Assembly: GCF_031432425.1 (NCBI RefSeq)
Contig: NZ_JAVKPH010000044.1
Coordinates: 1-24,122, forward strand
DNA length: 24,122 bases
Origin: Ruixingdingia sedimenti
GTDB lineage: Bacteria; Pseudomonadota; Alphaproteobacteria; Rhodobacterales; Rhodobacteraceae
Direction of reading: 5' to 3'
Shown here: positions 1 to 7,088 of the stretch, in pieces
Layout: the number at the start of each line of letters is the position of its first letter
Numbering within the stretch: position 1 is the stretch's first letter
Translations under genes and position numbers: made by a program
The notes under the pieces: generated by a model
The model's input: the letters and a program-made list of their open reading frames with translations, nothing else
What the model was told of the DNA's origin: nothing
Database searches by the model: none

Positions 1-370
1 GGATGTCGCGCACCGACAGCCCGGCCGCATAGAGACCGATGATCTTGTCGTCGATGCCGTCGATCCGGGTCTGGCCCTTCTTGACCAGCTCCGGTTCGAA
101 GCTGCCATCCCGGTCGCGCGGCACCGACAGGGCCACTTCGCCATCCGAGCCTTTCACACGCTTCGTGGCAACTCCGTTCCGGCGGTTGGCCTGTTCGGGC
201 GGCGGCTCCGCGCCGGCACCATAGCCCAGATGCGCCGTCAGTTCGGCTCCCAGCATCCGTTCCATCAGCCGGACCTTCAGCTCTTTCATCAGTCCGGCAT
301 CGCCAAGCAGATCCTCAGGCCGCTTGCAGCCCTTCAGCAACTCGTCCAGCAGTTCGTTGGAAATTGTCAT
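1..370 (-). CDS. IS256-family transposase, N-terminal part (runs off the window)
   Basis: The minus strand from an ATG at 370 reads open to the left edge and gives about 123 residues. It begins MTISNELLDELLKG and contains LMERMLGAELTAHLGYG, then RNG...KRVKGSDGEV and a VPRDRDGSFEP stretch, which are typical of the N-terminal region of Mutator-type (IS256-family) DDE transposases. The catalytic residues lie outside the window, so intactness cannot be judged. It belongs to a different subgroup from the complete IS256-family transposase further right, since the two N-termini share no obvious identity. Its upstream sequence, about 60 bases, sits inside an IS5-family transposase gene, so this element probably jumped into the IS5 copy. 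Family assignment is secure; subgroup is not. Confidence 0.88.
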   Translation of the reverse strand, partial: MTISNELLDELLKGCKRPEDLLGDAGLMKELKVRLMERMLGAELTAHLGYGAGAEPPPEQANRRNGVATKRVKGSDGEVALSVPRDRDGSFEPELVKKGQTRIDGIDDKIIGLYAAGLSVRDI

Positions 371-433
371 CGTCAGTGCTCCCTTCAGGAAGCATGGACC
401 GGTTCAGCGATACACAGAAGACAGGACACTCTC
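1..433 (-). mobile_element. IS256-family insertion sequence, one end only
   Basis: This is the 5' end of the IS256-family element carrying the partial transposase. The boundary is placed near 433 because the IS5 transposase reading frame to the right stops resembling its family at about 433-450, where the bases GAGAGTGTCCTGTC begin on the minus strand. The exact end and any target duplication cannot be confirmed, because the other end is outside the window. Confidence 0.6.
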
Positions 434-789
434 GCGCGGAGTCCCCCTTTTGCGCCCGCTGCCTGATGATGAGCGCGAACCACGGTGCTGTCGATCATCT
501 GCAGCGCATCCGGCACGATCCGGCTCTCGTTCAGCGCCTCCAGGATCTGTTCCCACAGCCCCGCCAACGTCCAGCGCCGGAACTGCCGATAGACAGACGA
601 CCATTTGCCGAACTCTTCCGGCAGGTCGCGCCAGGGCGACCCCGTTCGGGCGATCCAGAAAATCCCATCCAGAACAAGCCGATGGTTCGTGGGCTTGCGG
701 CCGTTCGGAGAACGGACAGCCAGGATGAAGCGTTCAAAGAACGCCCACTCGTCGTTCGACATCAGGTTTCGTGCCACGCTGGTCTCCAT
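434..789 (-). pseudogene. IS5-family transposase OrfA, truncated by the IS256-family element
   Basis: Starting at the ATG at 789, the minus strand encodes METSVARNLMSNDEWAFFERF, then NHRLVLDGIFWIARTGSPWRDLPEEFGKWSSVYRQFRRW and QMIDSTVVRAHHQAAGAKGG. This is the standard first ORF of IS5-family elements of the two-frame type, in which OrfB is made by frameshifting. After AKGG the match ends; the remaining in-frame codons (to a stop at 385) come from the inserted IS256-family element. OrfB is absent on this side, so the element is dead unless the rest lies left of the window. The first 55 bases of this ORF occur again, identical, near 23100. Confidence 0.85.
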
Positions 790-850
790 TGCAGATACCA
801 GCTTGAATCACGATCACCGCGCCCGGTGAATCCCTTTTGTCAACACGCCC
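434..850 (-). mobile_element. IS5-family element, 5' portion, interrupted
   Basis: The element's outer end is at 850: read on the minus strand it starts GGGCGTGTTGACAAAAGGG, which matches the inverted repeat found at both ends of the second IS5 copy (20028-23187). The dinucleotide TA just outside (851-852) is the expected IS5-type target. It has inserted into a SIR2-family gene. The inner portion is broken by an IS256-family insertion near 433. Confidence 0.75.
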
Positions 851-852
851 TA
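735..852 (+). repeat. 118-bp direct repeat, copy 1 (IS5 5' end plus TA target)
   Basis: The 118 bases here are identical by eye to 23073-23190 in the same orientation. They comprise the first 18 codons of the IS5 transposase, its leader, the terminal inverted repeat and the TA target. The left edge of the match (735) is set by the IS66 insertion in the other copy and the right edge by the end of the IS5 element. Confidence 0.93.
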
Positions 853-1160
853 GCAGATGCCACGGCATTCTTCCGAGATTCTATGATGGGTTTGATCGAA
901 GGCGGGAGATCGGGCAGTGCTTCTATGGTTGCGAGCACCTCTTTTTCCAGATTGGCCATGGTCTTGCCGCCTGCCGAGACCGAGGTGCCCGATCCCGTCA
1001 AAACAACGAGATTTTCCATGCGCAGCCATTCGGAGATCAACGCCTGGAGGCGTATGCGCCCTTGCCTCTGATCCAAGCCAACCAGCAGATCGCCAACGCC
1101 GCCGCCCTCCGTTGGGCCGATGAGCCTGTATTCTATCGGCACAGGCGCTGCTGGTGTCAT
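853..1160 (-). pseudogene. SIR2-family protein, N-terminal fragment cut by IS5
   Basis: From the ATG at 1160 the minus strand encodes 102 native residues before the IS5 end; the frame then runs a few codons into the IS. The signature is LVVLTGSGTSVSAGGK at residues 51-66, the glycine-rich NAD-binding loop (GxGxS) of SIR2-like domains, preceded by GRIRLQALISEWLRMEN and a GGVGDLL segment. Known SIR2-domain proteins in bacteria often act in anti-phage defence by consuming NAD+, but only the start of this one remains, without the catalytic part, so it should be inactive. Its ATG overlaps the VapC stop (ATGA), so it was translated as the third gene of the toxin-antitoxin operon. Assignment rests on one motif and its surroundings. 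Confidence 0.68.
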
Positions 1161-1603
1161 ATCTCTCCCCTCTCTGCTCCACGGCGCAAGGGGTTGACGA
1201 TTTGAAGCCCCCTGAAATCCTTTTCGTTATCCGTGACGACCACACAGTCGTTTGCTCCCGCCACTGCGGCAATGATCATGTCGAGTCCGCTCCGCGGACG
1301 CCCTGCCGCCTTCCCTTCCGCCATCAGCCGGGCCCAGATCAGGCCCGCCTTGTCGTCGAACGAGAGAATGCGGCCGGCGAACAGCTCCTGCGGCCCTTCC
1401 GGCCCGGAGAACCAGGCATCGAGAGCATCGCGCTTTTTCCCGCGCGGTTTCTCCAGAATGCCGCGCCGGATCTCGGCGATGGTCAGCGCCGAAATGAACA
1501 GGTCTTCGTCGCGCTGCTCCGCCCACCACGCCAGCAGCGCTTCAGACGGCTGCGGCTTGATCACGTTACTGATGATGTTGGTGTCGAGGAGATAGCGCGT
1601 CAC
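1157..1603 (-). CDS. vapC: VapC-type PIN-domain toxin ribonuclease
   Basis: The 148-residue protein begins MTRYLLDTNIISNVIK and carries the PIN-domain acidic residues in order: D7, E44 in TIAEIRRG, D108 in SGLDMIIAA, and D125 and D129 in VVTDNEKDF. PIN toxins of this type cleave RNA (often tRNA or rRNA) with divalent metal when freed from their antitoxin. Translation most likely starts at a GTG at 1603 that overlaps the antitoxin stop as GTGA, and the stop overlaps the next ATG as ATGA, so the three genes form a coupled operon. Length and residues are complete, so it looks active. Confidence 0.9.
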   Translation of the reverse strand: MTRYLLDTNIISNVIKPQPSEALLAWWAEQRDEDLFISALTIAEIRRGILEKPRGKKRDALDAWFSGPEGPQELFAGRILSFDDKAGLIWARLMAEGKAAGRPRSGLDMIIAAVAGANDCVVVTDNEKDFRGLQIVNPLRRGAERGEI

Positions 1604-1902
1604 AGATCGACCCGGCGCCCCTCTTCGCGAGAGCGCGACAGATCAAGATCAGCGCCAACCAAAGGCGAGCGGCGCAGGGCCGACAGGATACCGCCGGTCT
1701 TCGGAGGTTCTCCCGAGACCAGAGCCTTCACGGTCTGTCGGGCTTGCTCCGCTTCCGGCCCCTCCTCCGCCAGTTGGCGGGCGAGCGACCGGATCAGCTC
1801 GCGATCGGATTCCAACGCCAGAACCTCGAAGCGCTTGAAGCCGCGCTGCGTCAGGCGTGCCCGGTAATTCTCGATCGCTCTCTTCTGTGCGGCATTGCTC
1901 AT
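1600..1902 (-). CDS. Antitoxin of the VapC toxin
   Basis: This is a 100-residue basic/acidic protein starting MSNAAQKRAIENYRARLTQRG. The stretch KRFEVLALESDRELIRSLARQLAEEG fits a short strand-helix-helix (ribbon-helix-helix-like) DNA-binding fold, and the C-terminal part (ILSALRRSPLVGADLDLSRSREEGRRVDL) would be the toxin-binding tail; both statements are inferred from pattern. The ATG at 1902 is preferred over an upstream start at 1956 because GGAGG lies 7 bases before it and the upstream version would read through the operator. Position immediately before vapC with a 4-bp overlap supports the antitoxin role. It probably autorepresses through the palindrome at 1916-1935. Confidence 0.82.
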   Translation of the reverse strand: MSNAAQKRAIENYRARLTQRGFKRFEVLALESDRELIRSLARQLAEEGPEAEQARQTVKALVSGEPPKTGGILSALRRSPLVGADLDLSRSREEGRRVDL

Positions 1903-1915
1903 GGCTGGCCTCCGT

Positions 1916-1935
1916 GCTATATCCTGACATATAGC
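1916..1935 (-). promoter_or_regulatory. Palindromic operator in front of the toxin-antitoxin operon
   Basis: GCTATAT and ATATAGC form perfect 7-base arms around the 6-base spacer CCTGAC, 14 bases upstream of the antitoxin start and next to its GGAGG ribosome-binding site. The AT-rich arms stand out in GC-rich surroundings and could also supply the -10 element. Toxin-antitoxin complexes commonly bind such sites; binding here is inferred. Confidence 0.6.
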
Positions 1936-2194
1936 CGATATTGACCTTGCAAACAAGGGGTGTCAGCGATGCCCACGGACACGCACCGCAGAGCAGTAGT
2001 GCAGAGGAATACTGCGCGTTTGCGCCAGTATTTTCCATATGCTGCAATGCGCTACGCTCCCCCAGAGCACGCCAAGGCCACCGTTCACACCTCGTCCGCC
2101 GCCAGAATTACGGGTTTGATTCCAGTTGCTTGGGCGTCTCTAGGCGGGGATGCTGCGAGGCATGACCTTGCGAGCCCCCGGAAACAGAGCCAAG

Positions 2195-2386
2195 ATGACA
2201 GGAAGAGAGCGCGAAGCGCTGCTGGAATCCCTGTTGCTGGAAGAGCCGGATCTGACGTTCACATCGCGGGGCGATCCCGATCCACGTCTTCTGCGTCTGG
2301 TCGATTTCCTGGCTCGTCAGGCGGCGCGGGAGTGCTACGCCGAGGAAGTTCAGATGATGAAGCGGCGGAGGAAGCGCACCTCCTGA
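2195..2386 (+). CDS. Small hypothetical protein upstream of the serine recombinase
   Basis: The preferred ATG at 2195 gives 63 residues: MTGREREALLESLLLEEPD, then DPRLLRLVDFLARQAARECYAEE and a basic tail MMKRRRKRTS. An ATG at 2150 would add 15 residues with no family-like character. It is largely alpha-helical by pattern, with no membrane segment or known catalytic motif. It ends 19 bases before the recombinase start, in the same direction, so the two are probably cotranscribed. I recall small ORFs like this ahead of alphaproteobacterial large serine recombinases, so an accessory role in recombination is possible, but no function can be assigned. Confidence 0.6.
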   Translation: MTGREREALLESLLLEEPDLTFTSRGDPDPRLLRLVDFLARQAARECYAEEVQMMKRRRKRTS

Positions 2387-2405
2387 CGCTATTGGGAGAA
2401 GTGCA

Positions 2406-4061
2406 TTGAAGGTCGCGATCTACGCCCGCTATTCGTCCGACAACCAGCGCGAGGCGTCCATCGCCGATCAGTTCCGCATGTGCCGCCTGCGGGCGGAGAA
2501 GGAAGGCTGGACGGTGGTCGAGGAATATTCCGATCACGCCATCTCCGGCTCCAGCATGATCCAGCGTCCCGGCATCCAGGCGCTGATCAGGGATTCCGCG
2601 CGAGGCCGCTTCGACATGGTGCTGGCCGAGGCCCTGGACCGGATCAGCCGTGACCAAGAGGACATCGCCGGCATCTACAAGCGCATGCGCTATGCTGACG
2701 TAAGGATGTTCACGCTCTCGGAGGGCGAGATCAGCGAGTTGCATGTCGGCCTCAAGGGGACGATGAACGCGCTGTTCCTCAAGGATCTGGCGGACAAGAC
2801 CCGGCGCGGGCAACGCGGCCGCGTCGAGGCCGGCAAGTCCGGCGGCGGCAATGCCTACGGCTATGACGTGGTGAAGAAGTTCGATGCCAACGGTGAGCCC
2901 GTCCGGGGCGATCGCACGATCAACGAGGCGCAGGCCGAAGTCGTGCGCCGCATCTTCCGCGACTACGCGGCCGGCAAGTCGGCCAAGACCATCGCCTTCG
3001 CCCTGAACAGGGACGGTATCCCCGCGCCGTCAGGCGGCGACTGGGGGTTCAGCACGATCAACGGCAATCCGAAGCGCGGCAATGGCATCCTCAACAACGA
3101 GATGTATGTCGGCAAGATCGTCTGGAACCGCCAGCGCTTCGTCAAAGACCCCGACACGGGCAAGCGGCAAGCCCGGCCCAACCCGGAATCCGAATGGGTC
3201 ATTCAGGAAACGCCGGAGTTGCGCATTCTCGATGACGATCTGTGGGAGGCCGTGAAGGCGCGGCAGGGCGAGATGCGGACCGAGCGCGATGAAAGCGGCC
3301 TGGCTGACGTCAGCAAGATGAACCATCGCCGCCGACCGAAATACCTCTTTTCTGGCCTCACTCGCTGCGCCTGCTGCGGGGGCGGCTATTCGGCGATCTC
3401 GGCCACGCTGATCGGCTGCTCGACGGCGCGCAACAAAGGCACCTGCGATAACCGGACCAACATGAGGCGCGACGAGCTGGAGACGCGCGTGCTGAATGCG
3501 CTTCGCACCAGGCTGGTCGATCCCGAACTGTTCGCCCGCTTCTGCGAAGCGTTCACGCAGGAGATGAATCGGCTACGGATGGAAGGCCGCGCGGGCATCG
3601 CAGGGGCTGAGGCGGAGGTGGCGAAGATCGACCGCGAACTGGCCAAGCTGCTGACCGCCATTAAATCCGGCGGGCCGATTGAAGCCATCGTGGAGGACAT
3701 GAAGCGGCTGGAAGGCCGGAAGGCCGAGTTGCGCACGTTCCTAGCCGAGGCCGAGGAGCCGCCTCCCCTATTGCACCCCTCGATGGCGCTGCAATACCGC
3801 AAGCGGGTCCAGCAGCTCTATGAAGCCTTGCAGGACGAGGAGGAAGAAAAGCGGATCGAGGCGGCCGACATCCTGCGCTCGCTGGTGGACAAGATCGTGC
3901 TGACGCCGGTGGAGGGGAAGGTGGAGATTGACGTGCAGGGCGATCTCGCTGGAATCCTTATGATTTCCGCACAAACAAAAAACCCCGCCGGAGGGGCGGG
4001 GCAATCGCAAGTAAAGATGGTTGCGGGGGCAGGATTTGAACCTGCGGCCTTCAGGTTATGA
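2406..4061 (+). CDS. Large serine recombinase (site-specific integrase/resolvase family)
   Basis: The 551-residue protein starts with a TTG preceded by GGGAG. Residues 2-150 form the resolvase catalytic domain: YARYSSDNQ holds the likely nucleophile Ser10, and LDRISRDQ carries catalytic arginines. A recombinase domain follows (about 155-290, including GKSAKTIAFALNRDGI and GILNNEMYVGKIVWNR), then a zinc ribbon near 320-345 (CACCGGGY...CSTARNKGTC), a charged coiled-coil (about 390-480) and a C-terminal segment. It would catalyse integration or excision of an element by serine chemistry. The last 14 or so residues (VAGAGFEPAAFRL) are encoded by the reverse strand of a tRNA 3' half, and the preceding codons by that tRNA's terminator, so the gene ends inside its probable attachment site. 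Confidence 0.9.
   Translation: MKVAIYARYSSDNQREASIADQFRMCRLRAEKEGWTVVEEYSDHAISGSSMIQRPGIQALIRDSARGRFDMVLAEALDRISRDQEDIAGIYKRMRYADVRMFTLSEGEISELHVGLKGTMNALFLKDLADKTRRGQRGRVEAGKSGGGNAYGYDVVKKFDANGEPVRGDRTINEAQAEVVRRIFRDYAAGKSAKTIAFALNRDGIPAPSGGDWGFSTINGNPKRGNGILNNEMYVGKIVWNRQRFVKDPDTGKRQARPNPESEWVIQETPELRILDDDLWEAVKARQGEMRTERDESGLADVSKMNHRRRPKYLFSGLTRCACCGGGYSAISATLIGCSTARNKGTCDNRTNMRRDELETRVLNALRTRLVDPELFARFCEAFTQEMNRLRMEGRAGIAGAEAEVAKIDRELAKLLTAIKSGGPIEAIVEDMKRLEGRKAELRTFLAEAEEPPPLLHPSMALQYRKRVQQLYEALQDEEEEKRIEAADILRSLVDKIVLTPVEGKVEIDVQGDLAGILMISAQTKNPAGGAGQSQVKMVAGAGFEPAAFRL
3977..4001 (-). terminator. Rho-independent terminator of the lost initiator tRNA gene
   Basis: CCCCGCC (3983-3989) and GGCGGGG (3995-4001) pair around a 5-base loop. 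On the minus strand the hairpin is followed by a run of six T, the correct polarity to end transcription of the tRNA fragment that stops at 4018. It lies inside the plus-strand recombinase frame, so it was not made for the recombinase. Confidence 0.8.
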
Positions 4062-4062
4062 G
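4018..4062 (-). other. 3' half of initiator tRNA-Met (CAU), attachment-site remnant
   Basis: On the minus strand 4062-4018 reads as the anticodon loop CTCATAA, the 3' anticodon stem CCTGA, the variable region, a full T arm (GCAGG TTCAAAT CCTGC) and an acceptor 3' strand CCCCGC followed by AACCA, which matches bacterial initiator tRNA. The 5' half is missing: the bases before CTCATAA (CACGA) do not pair with CCTGA and no D arm follows upstream. It is therefore a partial gene of the kind left by integration into a tRNA, and not a functional tRNA. Its own terminator lies directly downstream. Confidence 0.82.
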
Positions 4063-4247
4063 TCGTGTCAAACGCAACACGATCAGGCGCGACGAATCGC
4101 GTTTTCTTTCGAATATCGTGCCAGTTGCGAGATAGGGCCACAAGCCCAAACTGCGCGCGGATTGTCAGGATTGCGCAGCGGTTTTTCCCCTCGTGCTTCC
4201 ACCATGCTTCCATTGGGTGGCGGAATGATTTTCCGGTAGCACGGCAA

Positions 4248-5687
4248 TCATCCGTCCATCCGCGACCAGAAGCCGGTCTTCTTGCCATGCTCGGCCTTCA
4301 GGCGCGCGTCATAGACGTGATGCGGCTCGACTGGTCCGAAGTCCTCGATCCGTACGGCCAGGTCGGCACAGGTTGCCAAGTGCTGGGCAGCATAGCCATA
4401 GCGCTTCTGCCTGCCCTCGGTCAGCGTGAAATCGATCATCGCCCGCAGCGCCACCGTCGCCGCCAGCGGATGCTTCTCCGCCAGTGTCTCGGCCGCTGGG
4501 GCCAGGAATTCGTAGTGATCGCCATCGACCTCGTCCTGCCGGTCGATCAGCAATCGCGCGGCGTGTCCAAGCGATGGCCAGTTCAGAAAGAAGGCTAGGG
4601 CCGCAAGCAGGTCGGGATGGGCCGCGGCATGCGCCATCGCACGCTCCTCGGCCTCGATGTCTTCGAAATCCGGCAGGCGTTTCAGGTAGGCCCGCAGGTG
4701 CTCACCCGAAAGGTCGCGCGCGAAACATGCCCAGCGGAATGCCTGCGCCTCGTCTTTCCGGTCAAGCGCCTCCGGCACTGCGAGCCGGGCCTCCTGCCAC
4801 TCGGGCGGGATCCAGCGCGCCTGGTCCACCTCGGCCCGCTCGATGAAGCCGAGTGCGTCCCCTGCCCTGCCCGCCGCTAGCAGGCGCTGCGCGATCTCGG
4901 CCGCGATCTTGGGCACCTTTCGGGTCTTTGGGTCGTACTGGGCGATGAAGCCATCGACATCGCCCTGCACGTCGGCGATGTCCTTCAGCGCCATCTCGAC
5001 CGTGCTTTGCCGCGCGCGTTCGTCCATCTCGTGGGCATATCGCGTGCCGCCGCTGCCCCAGCCGACGGCCTGCCACTCGCTCTTTGGCGGCACCGACACC
5101 GGCGTGCGGCCGAGTTCCTCGACCAGTGTCTTCAGATGCGCGACGCCATCGGGGCCCAGCGCCGGGGCGATGGTGGCGATCAACCCGTCATACTGACCAA
5201 AGCCGTTGTCCTGCAGAGCGTCGAGAACCTGTCGCGCCAGCACCTCGGGCGCAGCACCTGCCGCCCTGGCCACTTCGCCCAGATCGGCGCAGGCCTGGTG
5301 GAAGATGTCGATGACGGTGCCGCTGCTGTCATCACAGCGTTCGAATACCGGGGTGGCCAGCCCCATGAACCGCCACAAGAGCGCCAGCGCCTCACCGGGG
5401 TCATGCGGGGCGATCTGTTCCATGATGGCGCTGCGCTGTGTCTGAAGGTCCTTGACCAGCGGCTTGCGGTTCTGCCAGTTCACGAAGGTCCGCGCCTTCG
5501 CGATGCTGGTCAGCCGCTTGGTGATCTCCCGCGCCGCTTCCCTCGGGCCTTCCGCTCCGGCGAGAGCCAGCCGCAGCTTGCGCTTGGCAGCGGCATCGCC
5601 GGTGCTGATTTCGATCAGCAGCTGCGCCAGACGCTCAGCGCCGAGCGTCTCCAGGTTCTTTGCATTGAGGGTGGATTTCGACGCCAT
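4248..5687 (-). CDS. DUF6880-like protein of unknown function
   Basis: The 479-residue protein starts MASKSTLNAKNLETLGAERLAQLLIEIS and continues with long amphipathic helices, for example EALALLWRFMGLATPVFERCDDSSGTV and LLAALAFFLNWPSLGHAARLLIDRQ. It ends in KTGFWSRMDG. The paired-helix character suggests an alpha-solenoid (TPR-like) scaffold; there is no signal peptide, membrane span or catalytic motif that I can see. I recognise the N-terminus as that of the DUF6880 family from memory; the function is unknown. It lies between the attachment-site remnant and the tyrosine integrase, divergent from the latter, so it is probably cargo of an integrative element. Confidence 0.75.
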   Translation of the reverse strand: MASKSTLNAKNLETLGAERLAQLLIEISTGDAAAKRKLRLALAGAEGPREAAREITKRLTSIAKARTFVNWQNRKPLVKDLQTQRSAIMEQIAPHDPGEALALLWRFMGLATPVFERCDDSSGTVIDIFHQACADLGEVARAAGAAPEVLARQVLDALQDNGFGQYDGLIATIAPALGPDGVAHLKTLVEELGRTPVSVPPKSEWQAVGWGSGGTRYAHEMDERARQSTVEMALKDIADVQGDVDGFIAQYDPKTRKVPKIAAEIAQRLLAAGRAGDALGFIERAEVDQARWIPPEWQEARLAVPEALDRKDEAQAFRWACFARDLSGEHLRAYLKRLPDFEDIEAEERAMAHAAAHPDLLAALAFFLNWPSLGHAARLLIDRQDEVDGDHYEFLAPAAETLAEKHPLAATVALRAMIDFTLTEGRQKRYGYAAQHLATCADLAVRIEDFGPVEPHHVYDARLKAEHGKKTGFWSRMDG

Positions 5688-5903
5688 CGGGATTCCGTTT
5701 CTTTTCGCGGACCTTAGCAGCGCGAATGGGTGACCGGAACCTGCGTTCTGATTCGCGGGGGCAAGAGTTTTCGCCCACGGCTGCGAAGCAGCCCCTGCGT
5801 GAGATTGCGCGGATTTTCCTTTTTACACGCAATATCAATGTGTTCGTTGACTATGCATCCGCATTGCGCACTGTGGAAGCCAGAGAACACGGAAGCCACT
5901 CTC

Positions 5904-7058
5904 ATGCCCAAACTCACAAAGCGCATCGTCGACGCCGCAGAAGCCCAAGCCGCCGAATACTTCGTCTGGGACAGCGACATTCCCGGCTTCGGACTTCGGG
6001 TGTTGCCCAGCGGGCGCAAAGGCTACGTCGTGCAATACCGCGCCGGGCGCCGGTCACGGCGGATCAGCCTCGGGCCAAGCACCGTGCTGACCTGCGAACA
6101 GGCACGCACCCGCGCCATCACCATCGTCGCCGCCGCGCGCAACGGACTCGACCCAGCCGCCGAACGCGACGCCGGGCGCAAAGCGATCACGATCAAGGAA
6201 CTGGCCGAGAGGTTCGACAAGGAACACATCGCCATCCGCGTGAAGGCGAGCACGGGAAAGGAGTATCGTCGGAACCTGCAACGCTTCATCCTGCCCGCCC
6301 TTGGGCAGTTGACGGTCACGGGGATCACGCGGGCGGATGTCGCCAAATTCCACCACGACCTGCGTCACATCCCCTATCAGGCCAACCGCTGCCTTGAGGT
6401 GATCTCGAAGATGTTCAGCCTGTCGGAAATGTGGGGCCTGCGTCCGGACGGGACCAACCCGCGAAAGCACATCCGGAAATACCCCGAGGAAAAGCGCGAA
6501 CGGTTCCTGAGCGCGGCCGAATTGCGCCGGATCGGCGAGGTGCTGCGCGAGATGGAAGCAGAAGGGGTGGAACTGCCCTCGGCCATCCTCGCCGCGCGTC
6601 TGCTGATCCTGACCGGATGCCGCATGAACGAGATCATGTCCTTGAAGTGGTCCTACATCGATTTCGACGTCCCTGCCCTCCGCCTGCCGGACTCCAAAAC
6701 CGGTGCGAAGGTCGTCCATGTTGGCCAGCCAGTGGTGGAGCTGCTGCGCGGCACCCAACGCATTGACGGCAACCCGTGGGTGATCACCGGCACCCTTCCC
6801 GGCAAGCCGCTGAGCGATCTGCAACCCTTCTGGCAGCGCGTCCGTGCCCGTGCGGGGGTCAAGGACGTCCGCATCCACGACCTGCGCCACACCTTCGCGT
6901 CCACAGCCGTGGCGTCAGGTCAGGGCTTGCCGATGATCGGCAAGCTCCTTGGCCATACGCAGGTCCAGACGACGGCGCGATACGCCCATCTCGCGGCGGA
7001 ACCAGTGCGGATGGCAGCCGACGCGGTCGCGCAGAACCTGCGGCAATCACTTGGATAA
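5904..7058 (+). CDS. Tyrosine recombinase/integrase (DUF4102-type, P4-like)
   Basis: The 384-residue protein begins MPKLTKRIVDAAEAQ. Residues 1-90 form the arm-binding domain (FVWDSDIPGFGLRVLPSGRK, then RRISLGPSTVLTCEQAR), about 95-185 the SAM-like core-binding domain, and 195-384 the catalytic domain. All catalytic positions are visible: R240 (LTGCRMNEI), K265 (DSKTGAK), H325 and R328 (HDLRHTF), H351 (LLGHTQ) and nucleophile Y360 (TARYAH). The ATG at 5904 is chosen because it starts the conserved N-terminus; the frame is open upstream to 5730 but that part has no family features. It should be able to integrate or excise an element. Its stop is about 30 bases from a kdsA remnant whose N-terminus is missing. 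Confidence 0.92.
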   Translation: MPKLTKRIVDAAEAQAAEYFVWDSDIPGFGLRVLPSGRKGYVVQYRAGRRSRRISLGPSTVLTCEQARTRAITIVAAARNGLDPAAERDAGRKAITIKELAERFDKEHIAIRVKASTGKEYRRNLQRFILPALGQLTVTGITRADVAKFHHDLRHIPYQANRCLEVISKMFSLSEMWGLRPDGTNPRKHIRKYPEEKRERFLSAAELRRIGEVLREMEAEGVELPSAILAARLLILTGCRMNEIMSLKWSYIDFDVPALRLPDSKTGAKVVHVGQPVVELLRGTQRIDGNPWVITGTLPGKPLSDLQPFWQRVRARAGVKDVRIHDLRHTFASTAVASGQGLPMIGKLLGHTQVQTTARYAHLAAEPVRMAADAVAQNLRQSLG

Positions 7059-7088
7059 TTTGGCCAATGACTGCCGCAACAGGACCAA

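Noticed and set aside
1154..1867. 237-codon plus-strand open frame
   Set aside because: It is opposite vapC and its antitoxin, which have motifs, ribosome-binding signal and coupled overlaps.
4018..4062. Complete tRNA gene
   Set aside because: Only the anticodon loop to the 3' end is present; the D arm, the 5' acceptor strand and the 5' anticodon stem are missing.
6054..6890. 278-codon minus-strand open frame
   Set aside because: It is a shadow of the tyrosine integrase, whose complete catalytic set lies on the plus strand.
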